Assembly: GCA_020028375.1 (NCBI GenBank)
Contig: JAHZNX010000192.1
Location: 1-8,043 of the forward strand
DNA length: 8,043 bases
Reading direction: 5' to 3'
Source: Betaproteobacteria bacterium
GTDB taxonomy: Bacteria > Pseudomonadota > Gammaproteobacteria > Burkholderiales > SG8-41
Below, piece by piece: positions 1 to 5,720 of the stretch (positions within the stretch are counted from its first letter, which is position 1; each line of letters starts with the position of its first letter). The position numbers and the translations under genes were made by a program. The notes under the pieces were generated by a model, which was given only the letters and a program-made list of their open reading frames with translations, did not search any database and was not told where the DNA came from.

Positions 1-537
1 AACTGGGACAAGACCGAGGTGAAGGAGCTCGACAACCAGTCGGTGCTCCGCGCCGATCCGCAGAAGGACGGCAGCTTCACGGTGACGCGCGTCACGTTCG
101 ACACGACGCAGCCGAACGGGATCCTGGTATCGCAGGATCAGGGCACGCTCTACGTTGCCGAGAGCAGCTACACGCGGGGCATTGCGCGCGAGCTGCGCGC
201 CTATCCGATCCGCGAGGACGGCAGCCTCGGCACCTACAGAACGCTCCACACCTGGGGCGAGGACGCGCGGGAAGTGCACCGCGGCATCGACGGCATGTGC
301 CTCGACCGCGACGGAAATATCATCGCGACCAACGGCTGGGAGCTGAGCGGCCCGGGACCGATGATCACGGTGTTCTCGCCGACCGGCCGCGTCCTGGAGA
401 CGCACCCGGTGCCGGCCAACCGCCCGACCAACTGCTGCTTCGGCGGCCCGGATCTCACCACCCTGTTCGTCACGACGGTGGAGGGGCACTTCTTCAAGGC
501 CCAGACCGACCGCGTCGGCTGGGCCATGTACCCCTAA
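1..537 (+). CDS. SMP-30/gluconolactonase/LRE-like protein, C-terminal part (5' truncated)
   Basis: The reading frame is open from base 1 (N-W-D-K-T-E-V...), so the start lies outside the window. A GTG at 19 is in frame but is probably just an internal Val. The visible 178 residues look like the second half of a six-bladed SMP-30/gluconolactonase propeller. P-N-G-I (Asn at visible residue 39) is followed by GTLYVAES, then GIDGMCLDRDGNI (Asp at about 97) and RPTNCCFGG...LTTLFVT near the end. In this family, Asn and Asp at such positions bind the catalytic divalent metal. Members hydrolyse sugar lactones or other esters and lactones; the substrate cannot be told here. The TAA stop (535-537) overlaps the stop of the convergent kinase gene. 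The family call is confident, the exact enzyme is not. Confidence 0.88.
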   Translation, partial: NWDKTEVKELDNQSVLRADPQKDGSFTVTRVTFDTTQPNGILVSQDQGTLYVAESSYTRGIARELRAYPIREDGSLGTYRTLHTWGEDAREVHRGIDGMCLDRDGNIIATNGWELSGPGPMITVFSPTGRVLETHPVPANRPTNCCFGGPDLTTLFVTTVEGHFFKAQTDRVGWAMYP

Positions 538-1841
538 TTCGGGAGCAGAAGCTCCACGCGCGCGCGCAGGCCGCCGCCTTCACGCCTGAGCAGCCGCACG
601 CTGCCGCCGTGCAGCCGCGCGATGCGATCCACGATCGCGAGCCCGAGCCCCGTGCCGCTCGTCGAGCGTGCCTGGTCGAGGCGCGTGAACGGCTGCAGCA
701 TGCGCTCGGACTCGCCCGACGGTATGCCCGGTCCGCGGTCCAGCACCTCGATCACCACACGCCGGGCCTCGGACCGGGTGGCCACCTCGACGGTGGGGCT
801 ACCGTGGCGCAGCGCGTTGTCCACCAGGTTGGCGACCAGCCTCTGCATCGCGGAGGGCCGCAACACGAGCGGCGGCAGCGTCTCGAGCCGGGTCGAAACG
901 GCCTTGCCGGCGCGCGCATAGCCCTCGCACACCTCGCGCACGATGGCATTGAGATCGCCTTCCGGTACCGGCGCTTCGCCTTCCGCGAGCCGTGCGAAAT
1001 CGAGGAACTGGCCGATTGCCGCGTCGATGTCCTCGACGTCCTGCACCAATCCGGCCTTGAGCGCGGGGTCGCCCCTTTCGTCCAGCATTTCCAATCCCAG
1101 GCGGATGCGCGAGAGCGGGGTGCGGAGGTCGTGCGATACGCCGGCGAGCAGCAGCGCCCGCTCCTCGTCCAGGCGCTTCAGGTCCGCGGCCATGCTGTTG
1201 AACGCGTGGGCGAGCGTGCGTATTTCCGACGGGCCCGTTTCGGCGACGGGCGGTGGCGTGCGGCCGCGGCCGATTTCCGCCGCGGCGCCGGCGAGCTCGC
1301 GCAGCGGCCGGTTGATGCGCGCGACGACGAGATAGGCGCCGAGCAGGGCGAGTGCCAGCACCAGGGCGCCCCATCCGACCCAGCGCAGGGGATCGGCGCG
1401 CTCAAGCCGCGACCGGGGCAGGTGGACCCAGTAGTCGTCCCCGTCGATGCGGAAGCTCACCCACGCCCCGCGCACGCCATTGCGGCTGGCGGCAATCCGC
1501 GTGTCCGCGCCGAGTTGCCGCCGGACCTCGCTCTCCACCAGGCGCAGGAACGGCCGGTCGGGGAGGGGCGCGACGCGCTCACTCTGCTCGCCGCGGTAGA
1601 CCTGTATGCCTTCCTCCTGCGACAACTCGTCGAGCAGCTCGAGGCGCTTCGAGGGCTGGGCCGTGATCAGCGCCGCGCGCGTGAGGTTGACCACGCTCGC
1701 GATCTGCTTCGCGACCTGGCGCGCGCGCGGCTCGCGCTCGCTCACCCGGAAGATCTGCAGCCACGCGAGATGCGCGACGACGAGCAGCAGCGCGATCAGC
1801 AGCACGCTGCGCCACAGCAACGTCCGGGGGATCAGGGTCAC
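534..1841 (-). CDS. envZ: EnvZ-type osmosensor histidine kinase
   Basis: This 435-residue inner-membrane sensor kinase is the partner of the OmpR encoded just upstream. It autophosphorylates on His and passes the phosphate to OmpR. Transmembrane helix 1 is at about residues 10-30, a periplasmic domain of about 120 residues follows, and helix 2 is at about 154-175. A HAMP linker (RINRPLREL...) begins at about 176. The H-box VSHDLRTPLSRIRL has the phosphoacceptor His237 and is nearly the same as in E. coli EnvZ (about 450 aa). The catalytic domain has the N-box VDNALRHG (Asn342), G1 DRGPGIP (368-374) and G2 GTGLGLAIV (396-404). The chosen GTG start (1841-1839) overlaps the ompR TGA (1840-1838) as GTGA, which implies translational coupling. 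The frame continues open upstream inside ompR, but that extension would be antiparallel to no known domain and is rejected. The betaproteobacterial name RisS would also fit. Confidence 0.94.
   Translation of the reverse strand: MTLIPRTLLWRSVLLIALLLVVAHLAWLQIFRVSEREPRARQVAKQIASVVNLTRAALITAQPSKRLELLDELSQEEGIQVYRGEQSERVAPLPDRPFLRLVESEVRRQLGADTRIAASRNGVRGAWVSFRIDGDDYWVHLPRSRLERADPLRWVGWGALVLALALLGAYLVVARINRPLRELAGAAAEIGRGRTPPPVAETGPSEIRTLAHAFNSMAADLKRLDEERALLLAGVSHDLRTPLSRIRLGLEMLDERGDPALKAGLVQDVEDIDAAIGQFLDFARLAEGEAPVPEGDLNAIVREVCEGYARAGKAVSTRLETLPPLVLRPSAMQRLVANLVDNALRHGSPTVEVATRSEARRVVIEVLDRGPGIPSGESERMLQPFTRLDQARSTSGTGLGLAIVDRIARLHGGSVRLLRREGGGLRARVELLLPN
1838..1841 (-). promoter_or_regulatory. 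ompR-envZ start/stop overlap (GTGA)
   Basis: On the minus strand the last codons of ompR read CAG TGA and the kinase begins at the GTG inside AGTGA. The four-base overlap decides the kinase start and suggests re-initiation by the same ribosomes, which would keep the regulator and kinase in a fixed ratio. Confidence 0.8.
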
Positions 1842-2563
1842 TGACTTTTGCCGTCGGGAATGAAGACGTATCCGAATCCCCACACCGTCTGGATGTAAGC
1901 CGGCTTGGCGGGATCCGCCTCGATCAGCTTGCGCAGCCGCGAGATCTGCACGTCGATCGAGCGGTCGAAGGCTCCGAACTCGCGCCCGCGCGCGAGCTCC
2001 ATCAGCTTGTCGCGCGAGAGGGGCGAGCGGGGATGCTGCACCAGCACCTTGAGCAGTGCGAATTCGCCGGTGGTGAGCGCCACGTCCTGCCCGTTCCTCG
2101 TCAGGCTGCGCGTCGCGAGATTGAAGCGGAAGGCTCCGAACTCGACCACCTGCGGTTCCATGGCGGGAGCGCCGGGCGGGCCGGGGAGGGGGCGCCGCCT
2201 CAGCACTGCCTGGATGCGCGCCACCAGCTCGCGCGGATTGAACGGCTTGGGCAGGTAGTCGTCGGCGCCCACCTCGAGTCCGACGATGCGATCCACGTCG
2301 TCGCCCTTGGCGGTCAGCATGATGATCGGCATGTCCTCGCCGCCTCCGCGCAGCCTGCGGCAGATCGACAGGCCGTCCTCGCCGGGCAGCATGAGGTCGA
2401 GGATCATGAGGTCGTAGCGCTCGCGCGCGAGCTGCCGGTCCATCCCGGCCGCGTCCTGCACCACGCGCACCGCGTAGCCCTGCTCGGTGAGGTAGCGATT
2501 GAGCAGGTCGCGCAGCCGCGCGTCGTCGTCCACCACGATGACCTTCATCCTGGGCTCGGCCAT
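1838..2563 (-). CDS. ompR: Response regulator OmpR
   Basis: This 241-residue DNA-binding response regulator aligns along nearly its whole length with E. coli OmpR (239 aa), with shared stretches such as LDLMLPGEDGLSICRRLR, EVGADDYLPKPFNPREL and SIDVQISRLRKLIE. The receiver domain covers residues 6-122: acidic pocket Asp12-Asp14, phosphoacceptor Asp56, Thr84 and Lys106. The winged-helix DNA-binding domain covers about 138-238 and ends in YIQTVWGFGYVFIPDG. The ATG at 2563-2561 is preceded by TAGGA seven bases away. A second Met (residue 6, at 2548) is possible but has no better ribosome site. It is the first gene of a two-gene operon with envZ. A large inverted repeat about 40 bp upstream may be its operator. 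In Bordetella and Burkholderia the orthologue is called risA. Confidence 0.97.
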   Translation of the reverse strand: MAEPRMKVIVVDDDARLRDLLNRYLTEQGYAVRVVQDAAGMDRQLARERYDLMILDLMLPGEDGLSICRRLRGGGEDMPIIMLTAKGDDVDRIVGLEVGADDYLPKPFNPRELVARIQAVLRRRPLPGPPGAPAMEPQVVEFGAFRFNLATRSLTRNGQDVALTTGEFALLKVLVQHPRSPLSRDKLMELARGREFGAFDRSIDVQISRLRKLIEADPAKPAYIQTVWGFGYVFIPDGKSQ

Positions 2564-2603
2564 GGCGCAATCCTAACGGCTCGCATGACGACGGGAACAG
2601 GCA

Positions 2604-2652
2604 TTTGTAAGAGTTTGTTTCCCTGACGAAACGGGAAACAAATTGTTACAAA
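2604..2652. promoter_or_regulatory. Large imperfect palindrome upstream of ompR, candidate OmpR-type operator
   Basis: The left arm, 2604-2623 (TTTGTAAGAG then TTTGTTTCCC), and the right arm, 2633-2652 (GGGAAACAAA then TTGTTACAAA), are reverse complements at 18 of 20 positions around a 9-base centre. Each arm is itself two TTTGT half-sites exactly 10 bp apart. OmpR/PhoB-family winged-helix regulators bind tandem half-sites spaced about one helical turn apart, so this looks like two head-to-head dimer sites. The palindrome ends 40 bp before the ompR start and 87 bp before the TATAAT of the divergent gene, so it could serve both. The binding protein is inferred. The inner GTTTC-N6-GAAAC (2617-2632) could be an alternative site. 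Confidence 0.5.
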
Positions 2653-2739
2653 AAACCGCCGTGCGTGTAATGAGCGCCCCGGCGGGGTGCGTTAATCTAG
2701 CCAACGGCTCGCCGGCGTCTTCCGCTGCCGGCACATTTA

Positions 2740-2745
2740 TATAAT
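2740..2745 (+). promoter_or_regulatory. Candidate -10 box (TATAAT) for the small secreted-protein gene
   Basis: A perfect TATAAT stands out in otherwise GC-rich DNA, 51 bases before the GTG start at 2797. The -35 region 17 bases upstream (GTCTTC, 2717-2722) is a poor match to TTGACA, so the promoter would need an activator or be weak. The leader of about 45 nt carries a short hairpin (GGTGC 2755-2759 with GCACC 2769-2773) and a 9-base direct repeat CATTGCGCG (2747-2755 and 2773-2781). Confidence 0.5.
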
Positions 2746-2796
2746 GCATTGCGCGGTGCCCGGGCAGAGCACCATTGCGCGCACGGAGGCCGGTCG

Positions 2797-3063
2797 GTGA
2801 AGAAGTTGTTGTGGGTGGCAGCTGCTGTGGCGCTGCTCGCGCCGGGGCTTGCGGCGGCCCGCGACCTGCGCCCGGGCTTTGGCGCGGGGATGCAGGAACA
2901 GGGGGGGCGCCAGGTAAAGAAGGCGCCGGGCCAGCCGCCGCGCGGCGAGGGCCACCCGCGCGGAGAGCATTACAAGGGACACAAGGGGCGGCTTACGGAG
3001 GAAGAGCGGCGCGAGCTGCACCGGGACCTGGAACGCGCCAACCGCGAGATCTACCGGAAATAG
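2797..3063 (+). CDS. Small exported protein with charged helical C-terminus (88 aa)
   Basis: The start is GTG at 2797, set by a strong GGAGG (2785-2789) seven bases upstream. Earlier in-frame codons back to TTG 2749 lack a ribosome site and overlap the promoter. The product begins VKKLLWVAAAVALLAPGLAAA, a clear Sec signal peptide with likely cleavage after residue 21, leaving about 67 residues. The middle is rich in Gly, Pro, Gln and Lys (MQEQGGRQVKKAPGQPPRGE). The last 24 residues, RLTEEERRELHRDLERANRE..., form a charged amphipathic helix. Similar (R)LSPEERRQLRRD-type tails occur in small uncharacterised betaproteobacterial exported proteins; this is recalled, not searched. No enzyme motif is visible. 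Function is unknown; a periplasmic binding or chaperone-like role is only a guess. Confidence 0.75.
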   Translation: MKKLLWVAAAVALLAPGLAAARDLRPGFGAGMQEQGGRQVKKAPGQPPRGEGHPRGEHYKGHKGRLTEEERRELHRDLERANREIYRK

Positions 3064-3072
3064 GCAATCCGG

Positions 3073-3142
3073 GTCGTCCTCGCGAAGGCGGGGACCCAGT
3101 AACGCGCTGAGGGTTCTAGATTCCCGCCTTCGCGGGAATGAC
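3073..3142. repeat. dRS3/REP-like dispersed inverted repeat
   Basis: This is a 70-bp element with two inverted arms: 3073-3095 (GTCGTCCTCGCGAAGG...) and 3120-3142 (ATTCCCGCC...GGGAATGAC), agreeing at 18 of 23 positions. The right arm holds a perfect hairpin, TTCCCGC (3121-3127), loop CTTC, GCGGGAA (3132-3138). The ATTCCC-N8-GGGAAT core is that of the dRS3 repeats of Neisseria and similar elements across Proteobacteria, whose minus-strand translation gives the familiar spurious FPRRRESR peptide. It lies ten bases after the stop of the 88-aa gene and may end its transcript or protect its 3' end. Confidence 0.8.
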
Positions 3143-3180
3143 GTGTCCGCACTTGAGCGGAATTGCCGAAAGGAATCGAC

Positions 3181-3456
3181 ATGAAAGCGAGTCCGGTAAT
3201 GGTGGCGGCAATCGCAGCACTGCCTCTGCAGACTATTCCTGCCTTGGCGGGCGGAGGAGCCAGTCCGCGGGCGCACGGTGCGCCCATGCATCAACCCCAG
3301 GCTCATCAGCGGATGCAGCACAGCAGTCCGGCCCCGGGGACGGTTCCGCACGGCGCCAGCACCGTCTCCGGCCAGGCACATACCTTTTACGGGGGCCCCA
3401 GCGCGGGGCCTTCCACCGTACACCTGGGTAACGGGGTGTACTTCTTTCCACGATAA
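3181..3456 (+). CDS. Small exported His/Pro/Gly-rich protein (91 aa), unrecognised
   Basis: The ATG at 3181 is preceded by GAAAGGA six bases away. A TTG at 3163 would add six residues but has no ribosome site. The N-terminus MKASPVMVAAIAALPLQTIPALA is a Sec-type signal peptide with probable cleavage after residue 23. The mature part, about 68 residues, is low in complexity and rich in His, Pro, Ser, Gly and Gln (HGAPMHQPQAHQRMQHSSPAP), with no Cys. It ends in a more ordered stretch, TFYGGPSAG...HLGNGVYFFPR. The His-rich segment could bind metal, but no known family is recognised. It is 17 bases upstream of the EF-hand gene on the same strand, so the two are probably co-transcribed. Confidence 0.68.
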   Translation: MKASPVMVAAIAALPLQTIPALAGGGASPRAHGAPMHQPQAHQRMQHSSPAPGTVPHGASTVSGQAHTFYGGPSAGPSTVHLGNGVYFFPR

Positions 3457-3473
3457 ACCGACGAAGGAGCCTC

Positions 3474-4049
3474 ATGAATCGATCGCTCATTGCAGCAGCA
3501 GTAGCAGTCGCCGCACTCGCCGCGCCAGCGGCGCCTTCCCTGGCAGGCGAGGGCATCCCGGGCGCCACGGTGCGCTCCGACAGCGGCAAGGCCGCGGGCG
3601 ACCGCAAGGCCCGGTTCGAGCAGTGGTGCCAGGACAATCCCGAGAAGTGCCGCGAGGCGAAGGCGAAAGCGCAGCAGCGCCGGGAAGAATGCAAGGCCAA
3701 TCCCGAGAAATGCCGCGCCGAGGCGCAGGCACGCCGCGAGCAGTGGTGCAAGGACAATCCTGAGAAGTGCCGCGAGATGAAGGCCAAGGCGCAGCAGCGC
3801 CGCGAGGAATGCAAGGCCAATCCCGAGAAATGCCGGGCCGAAGCACAGGCGCGGAATGAGGAGCGCTTCAAGAAGGCGGATGCCAATGGCGACGGCCGGT
3901 TGAGCCGCGAAGAGGCGCAGAAGAGCATGCCGCAGATTGCGCGCGACTTCGACCGCATCGACGCCAACAAGGACGGCCTGGTGACCCAGGAGGAGCTGGA
4001 AGCCGCGCGCAAGCCCCGCGCAGGCGCGAGCAAAGGCAAGGGCAGTTGA
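3474..4049 (+). CDS. Exported EF-hand protein with duplicated Cys-rich CxxNPEKC repeats (191 aa)
   Basis: The ATG at 3474 follows GAAGGAG (about four bases). Residues 1-24 (MNRSLIAAAVAVAALAAPAAPSLA) form a signal peptide. Residues 49-88 and 89-128 are two near-identical 40-residue units, each with two C-x6-C motifs of the form C-x-x-N-P-E-K-C. This gives eight cysteines (52, 59, 73, 80, 92, 99, 113, 120) in highly charged, probably helical sequence. Two canonical EF-hand loops follow: DANGDGRLSREE (136-147) and DANKDGLVTQEE (163-174), with acidic residues at positions 1, 5 and 12, so calcium binding is likely. The tail is basic (KPRAGASKGKG). In the oxidising periplasm the CX6C pairs could form disulfides or bind metal. 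The role is unknown; a calcium-responsive envelope or scaffold protein is inferred. The TGA stop overlaps a possible TTG start of the DUF1800 gene. Confidence 0.9.
   Translation: MNRSLIAAAVAVAALAAPAAPSLAGEGIPGATVRSDSGKAAGDRKARFEQWCQDNPEKCREAKAKAQQRREECKANPEKCRAEAQARREQWCKDNPEKCREMKAKAQQRREECKANPEKCRAEAQARNEERFKKADANGDGRLSREEAQKSMPQIARDFDRIDANKDGLVTQEELEAARKPRAGASKGKGS
3618..3857 (+). repeat. Tandem 120-bp duplication inside the EF-hand gene
   Basis: Unit 1 (3618-3737) and unit 2 (3738-3857) encode residues 49-88 and 89-128. By eye they differ at about 16 of 120 bases, many of them synonymous. Each unit itself looks like an older doubling of a roughly 20-residue C-x6-C motif (cysteine spacing 7, 14, 7, 12). 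Confidence 0.88.
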
Positions 4050-4102
4050 CGGCCTCGACGCGGCAGTTCGATGAACCGGCGCATGCACGGAGTGAAAGCG
4101 AA

Positions 4103-5632
4103 ATGAGTCACTCGCGTTCCGGCTTTTTTTGGCGTCCCTTCGACTCGCTCAGGAGAGGCCCTGGCGGTTCAATTCCTGTCCTGACGCTTCTTGGCGCTCT
4201 TAGCGGTTCGGTTCCTTCTCCCGCACACGCTGCGGTTCCGCTCGGCTTCGACGACGCCCGGCACCTCCTCAACCGCACGAGCTACGCCGCCGGGCCCGCG
4301 GACATCGAGGCATTCGCGGGGCTTACCCGCGAGCAAGCCGTGGACCGCCTGGTGGCGTGGACCGGTCAACCGGCGGTCACCCCGCCGCCGGCCTGGGCTG
4401 CGGAGCCGTTCGAATCGCTGCGCCGCTTCCGGGGCATGGGGCCGGAGGAGCGCAAGCTCGCGCTGCGCGAGATGTACCAGAAGGCCTTCGAGCTGCAGTC
4501 GTGGTGGCTCACCGAGATGCTGGTGACGCCCTCTCCGCTCACCGAGAAGATGACGCTGTTCTGGCACAACCATTTCGTGTCGAGCCAGCAGAAGGTGCGC
4601 TCGCCGCAGCTGATGTACCGGCAGAATGCCCTGCTGCGGCGCCACGCGCTCGGCAATTTCGGCGACCTGCTGCACGGCATCGCGCGCGACCCCGCCATGG
4701 TGATCTACCTCGACAGCGCGTCCAACCGCAAGGGGCAGCCCAACGAGAACTTCGCCCGCGAGGTGATGGAGCTCTTCACGCTGGGAGAGGGCCACTACAC
4801 CGAGCGCGACGTGAAGGAGGCGGCGCGCGCTTTCACCGGCTGGGGCATCGATCCCGACCGGGGTGAGTTCGTGTTCCGCCCGCGCGCGCACGACGACGGA
4901 GTGAAGACCGTGCTCGGGCGCACCGGCAACCTGGATGGGAATGCTGTCCTCGGGATTCTTCTCGCGCAGCCGCAAACCGCGGAGTTCGTTGCCGCTAAGC
5001 TGTGGCGCGAGTTCGTGTCGCCCGACCCGGATCCCGCAGAGGTCAGGCGCGTCGCCGCGGTGTTGCGGGAATCCGGTTACGAGATCCGGCCCGCCTTGCG
5101 CGTGCTGCTCACCTCCGATTCCTTCTACGCGCCGGAGAACCGGGCGGTGCTGATCAAGTCACCCGTCGAGCTGGTGGTGGGCACGCTGCGCCAGTTCAGC
5201 TTCGCGACCGGGGAGCCGCTGCCCTTCGTGCTCGGCGTCGCGGCTCTCGGGCAGAATCTGTTCGCGCCGCCCAATGTGAGGGGCTGGCCCGGGGGCGAGA
5301 TGTGGATCAATTCGACGACGCTGCTCGCCCGCAAGGCGTTTCTCGACCGGCTGTTCAGGGTGGAGGAGATGAGGGCGATGGCGGCGGGGGGCGGAGGCGT
5401 CGAGGCGCCGGGGATGGCCGCGCGTGTGGCCGACGGGCGGAGCCGCTACCTGCAGGCAATGCTCGATGTCCAGTTCGACGGCGGCAAATGGCTGTCGCAG
5501 TTCGACGGCCGCCCGCAGCTGCTGCAGCGGGTGGTGCTCGCCTCGGCGCCGGTCACCGAGCCGCCGCCCGGGGTGCAGGGCATGGAACTGATCCGGCACC
5601 TTGTGCTGGATCCGGCATATCAGCTGAAGTGA
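4103..5632 (+). CDS. DUF1800 family protein
   Basis: From the ATG at 4103 the product has 509 residues. GGAG lies ten bases upstream. An alternative TTG at 4046, overlapping the TGA of the EF-hand gene, would add 19 residues. Family signatures, in order: DDARHLLNRTSYAAG (50-64), EKMTLFWHNHFVSSQQ (148-163), NENFAREVMELFTLGEGHYT (214-233), EAARAFTGW (239-247), FRPRAHDDG (258-266) and APPNVRGWPGG (388-398). Function is unknown; in many bacteria the gene sits beside a DUF1501 gene, as here. A hydrophobic stretch at about 24-37 ending SPAHA|AVPLG looks like a Sec signal peptide after an unusually long 20-residue polar lead. The DNA coding that lead (4121-4215) resembles intergenic repeats. A Gly-rich spacer (428-438) precedes the C-terminal region. 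The first copy of a tandem repeat supplies the stop codon. Confidence 0.93.
   Translation: MSHSRSGFFWRPFDSLRRGPGGSIPVLTLLGALSGSVPSPAHAAVPLGFDDARHLLNRTSYAAGPADIEAFAGLTREQAVDRLVAWTGQPAVTPPPAWAAEPFESLRRFRGMGPEERKLALREMYQKAFELQSWWLTEMLVTPSPLTEKMTLFWHNHFVSSQQKVRSPQLMYRQNALLRRHALGNFGDLLHGIARDPAMVIYLDSASNRKGQPNENFAREVMELFTLGEGHYTERDVKEAARAFTGWGIDPDRGEFVFRPRAHDDGVKTVLGRTGNLDGNAVLGILLAQPQTAEFVAAKLWREFVSPDPDPAEVRRVAAVLRESGYEIRPALRVLLTSDSFYAPENRAVLIKSPVELVVGTLRQFSFATGEPLPFVLGVAALGQNLFAPPNVRGWPGGEMWINSTTLLARKAFLDRLFRVEEMRAMAAGGGGVEAPGMAARVADGRSRYLQAMLDVQFDGGKWLSQFDGRPQLLQRVVLASAPVTEPPPGVQGMELIRHLVLDPAYQLK
4136..4215. repeat. Candidate remnant of dispersed repeats within the 5' end of the DUF1800 gene
   Basis: CCCTTCGACTCGCTCAGG (4136-4153) resembles the widespread proteobacterial CCTTCGAC-N3-CTCAGG repeat. 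CTTCTTGGCGCTCTTAGCGG (4187-4206) with the following TTCGGTTCC resembles the 'TTAGCGGTTC' family of intergenic repeats. Two related pieces, GGCGGTTCAATTCCTGTCC (4163-4181) and AGCGGTTCGGTTCCTTCTCC (4202-4221), appear in direct order. The segment is visibly less GC-rich than its flanks and follows a run of seven T (4124-4130). The assignment rests on remembered repeat families, not on a search. Confidence 0.4.
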
Positions 5633-5698
5633 CGAGATATGGGTGACGAGATATGGGTGACGAGGTACGGGTGACGAGGTACGGGTGACAAGGTGAGC
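5629..5698 (+). repeat. 14-bp tandem repeat between the DUF1800 and DUF1501 genes
   Basis: Two copies of GTGACGAGATATGG (5629-5642, 5643-5656) are followed by two of GTGACGAGGTACGG (5657-5670, 5671-5684) and a decayed fifth, GTGACAAGGTGAGC (5685-5698). Arrays of this GTGACGAG type are common intergenic repeats in some betaproteobacteria. The TGA of unit 1 is the stop codon of the DUF1800 gene. Since 14 is not a multiple of three, the first three units put a TGA into all three plus-strand frames. Confidence 0.92.
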
Positions 5699-5720
5699 CT
5701 GTGATATTGGAGGTGCGGGA

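Noticed and set aside
297..1844. Long plus-strand open frame opposite envZ
   Set aside because: It is a GC-rich antisense shadow of envZ with low-complexity Arg/Ala/Gly/His translation and no domain. The minus strand has an unmistakable kinase.
1842..2570. Extension of the kinase frame upstream through ompR as one very large protein
   Set aside because: The upstream part translates as Arg/Ala-rich nonsense in a different frame from ompR. The GTG at 1841 overlapping the ompR stop is the natural kinase start.
3233..4111. Minus-strand open frames opposite the small secreted-protein genes
   Set aside because: They are repetitive Arg/Ala/Ser/His translations created by the Cys-repeat DNA on the other strand, with no ribosome site or motif. 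The plus strand has signal peptides and EF-hands.
4111..4130. Intrinsic terminator at the T7 run after the EF-hand gene
   Set aside because: No stable GC stem immediately precedes the T-run, and it lies inside the chosen DUF1800 frame.
4124..4130. Programmed frameshift at the run of seven T
   Set aside because: The zero frame is already open through the run into the DUF1800 domain, so no shift is required.
5629..5698. CRISPR array
   Set aside because: Units of 14 bp directly abut with no spacers, so this is a simple tandem repeat.
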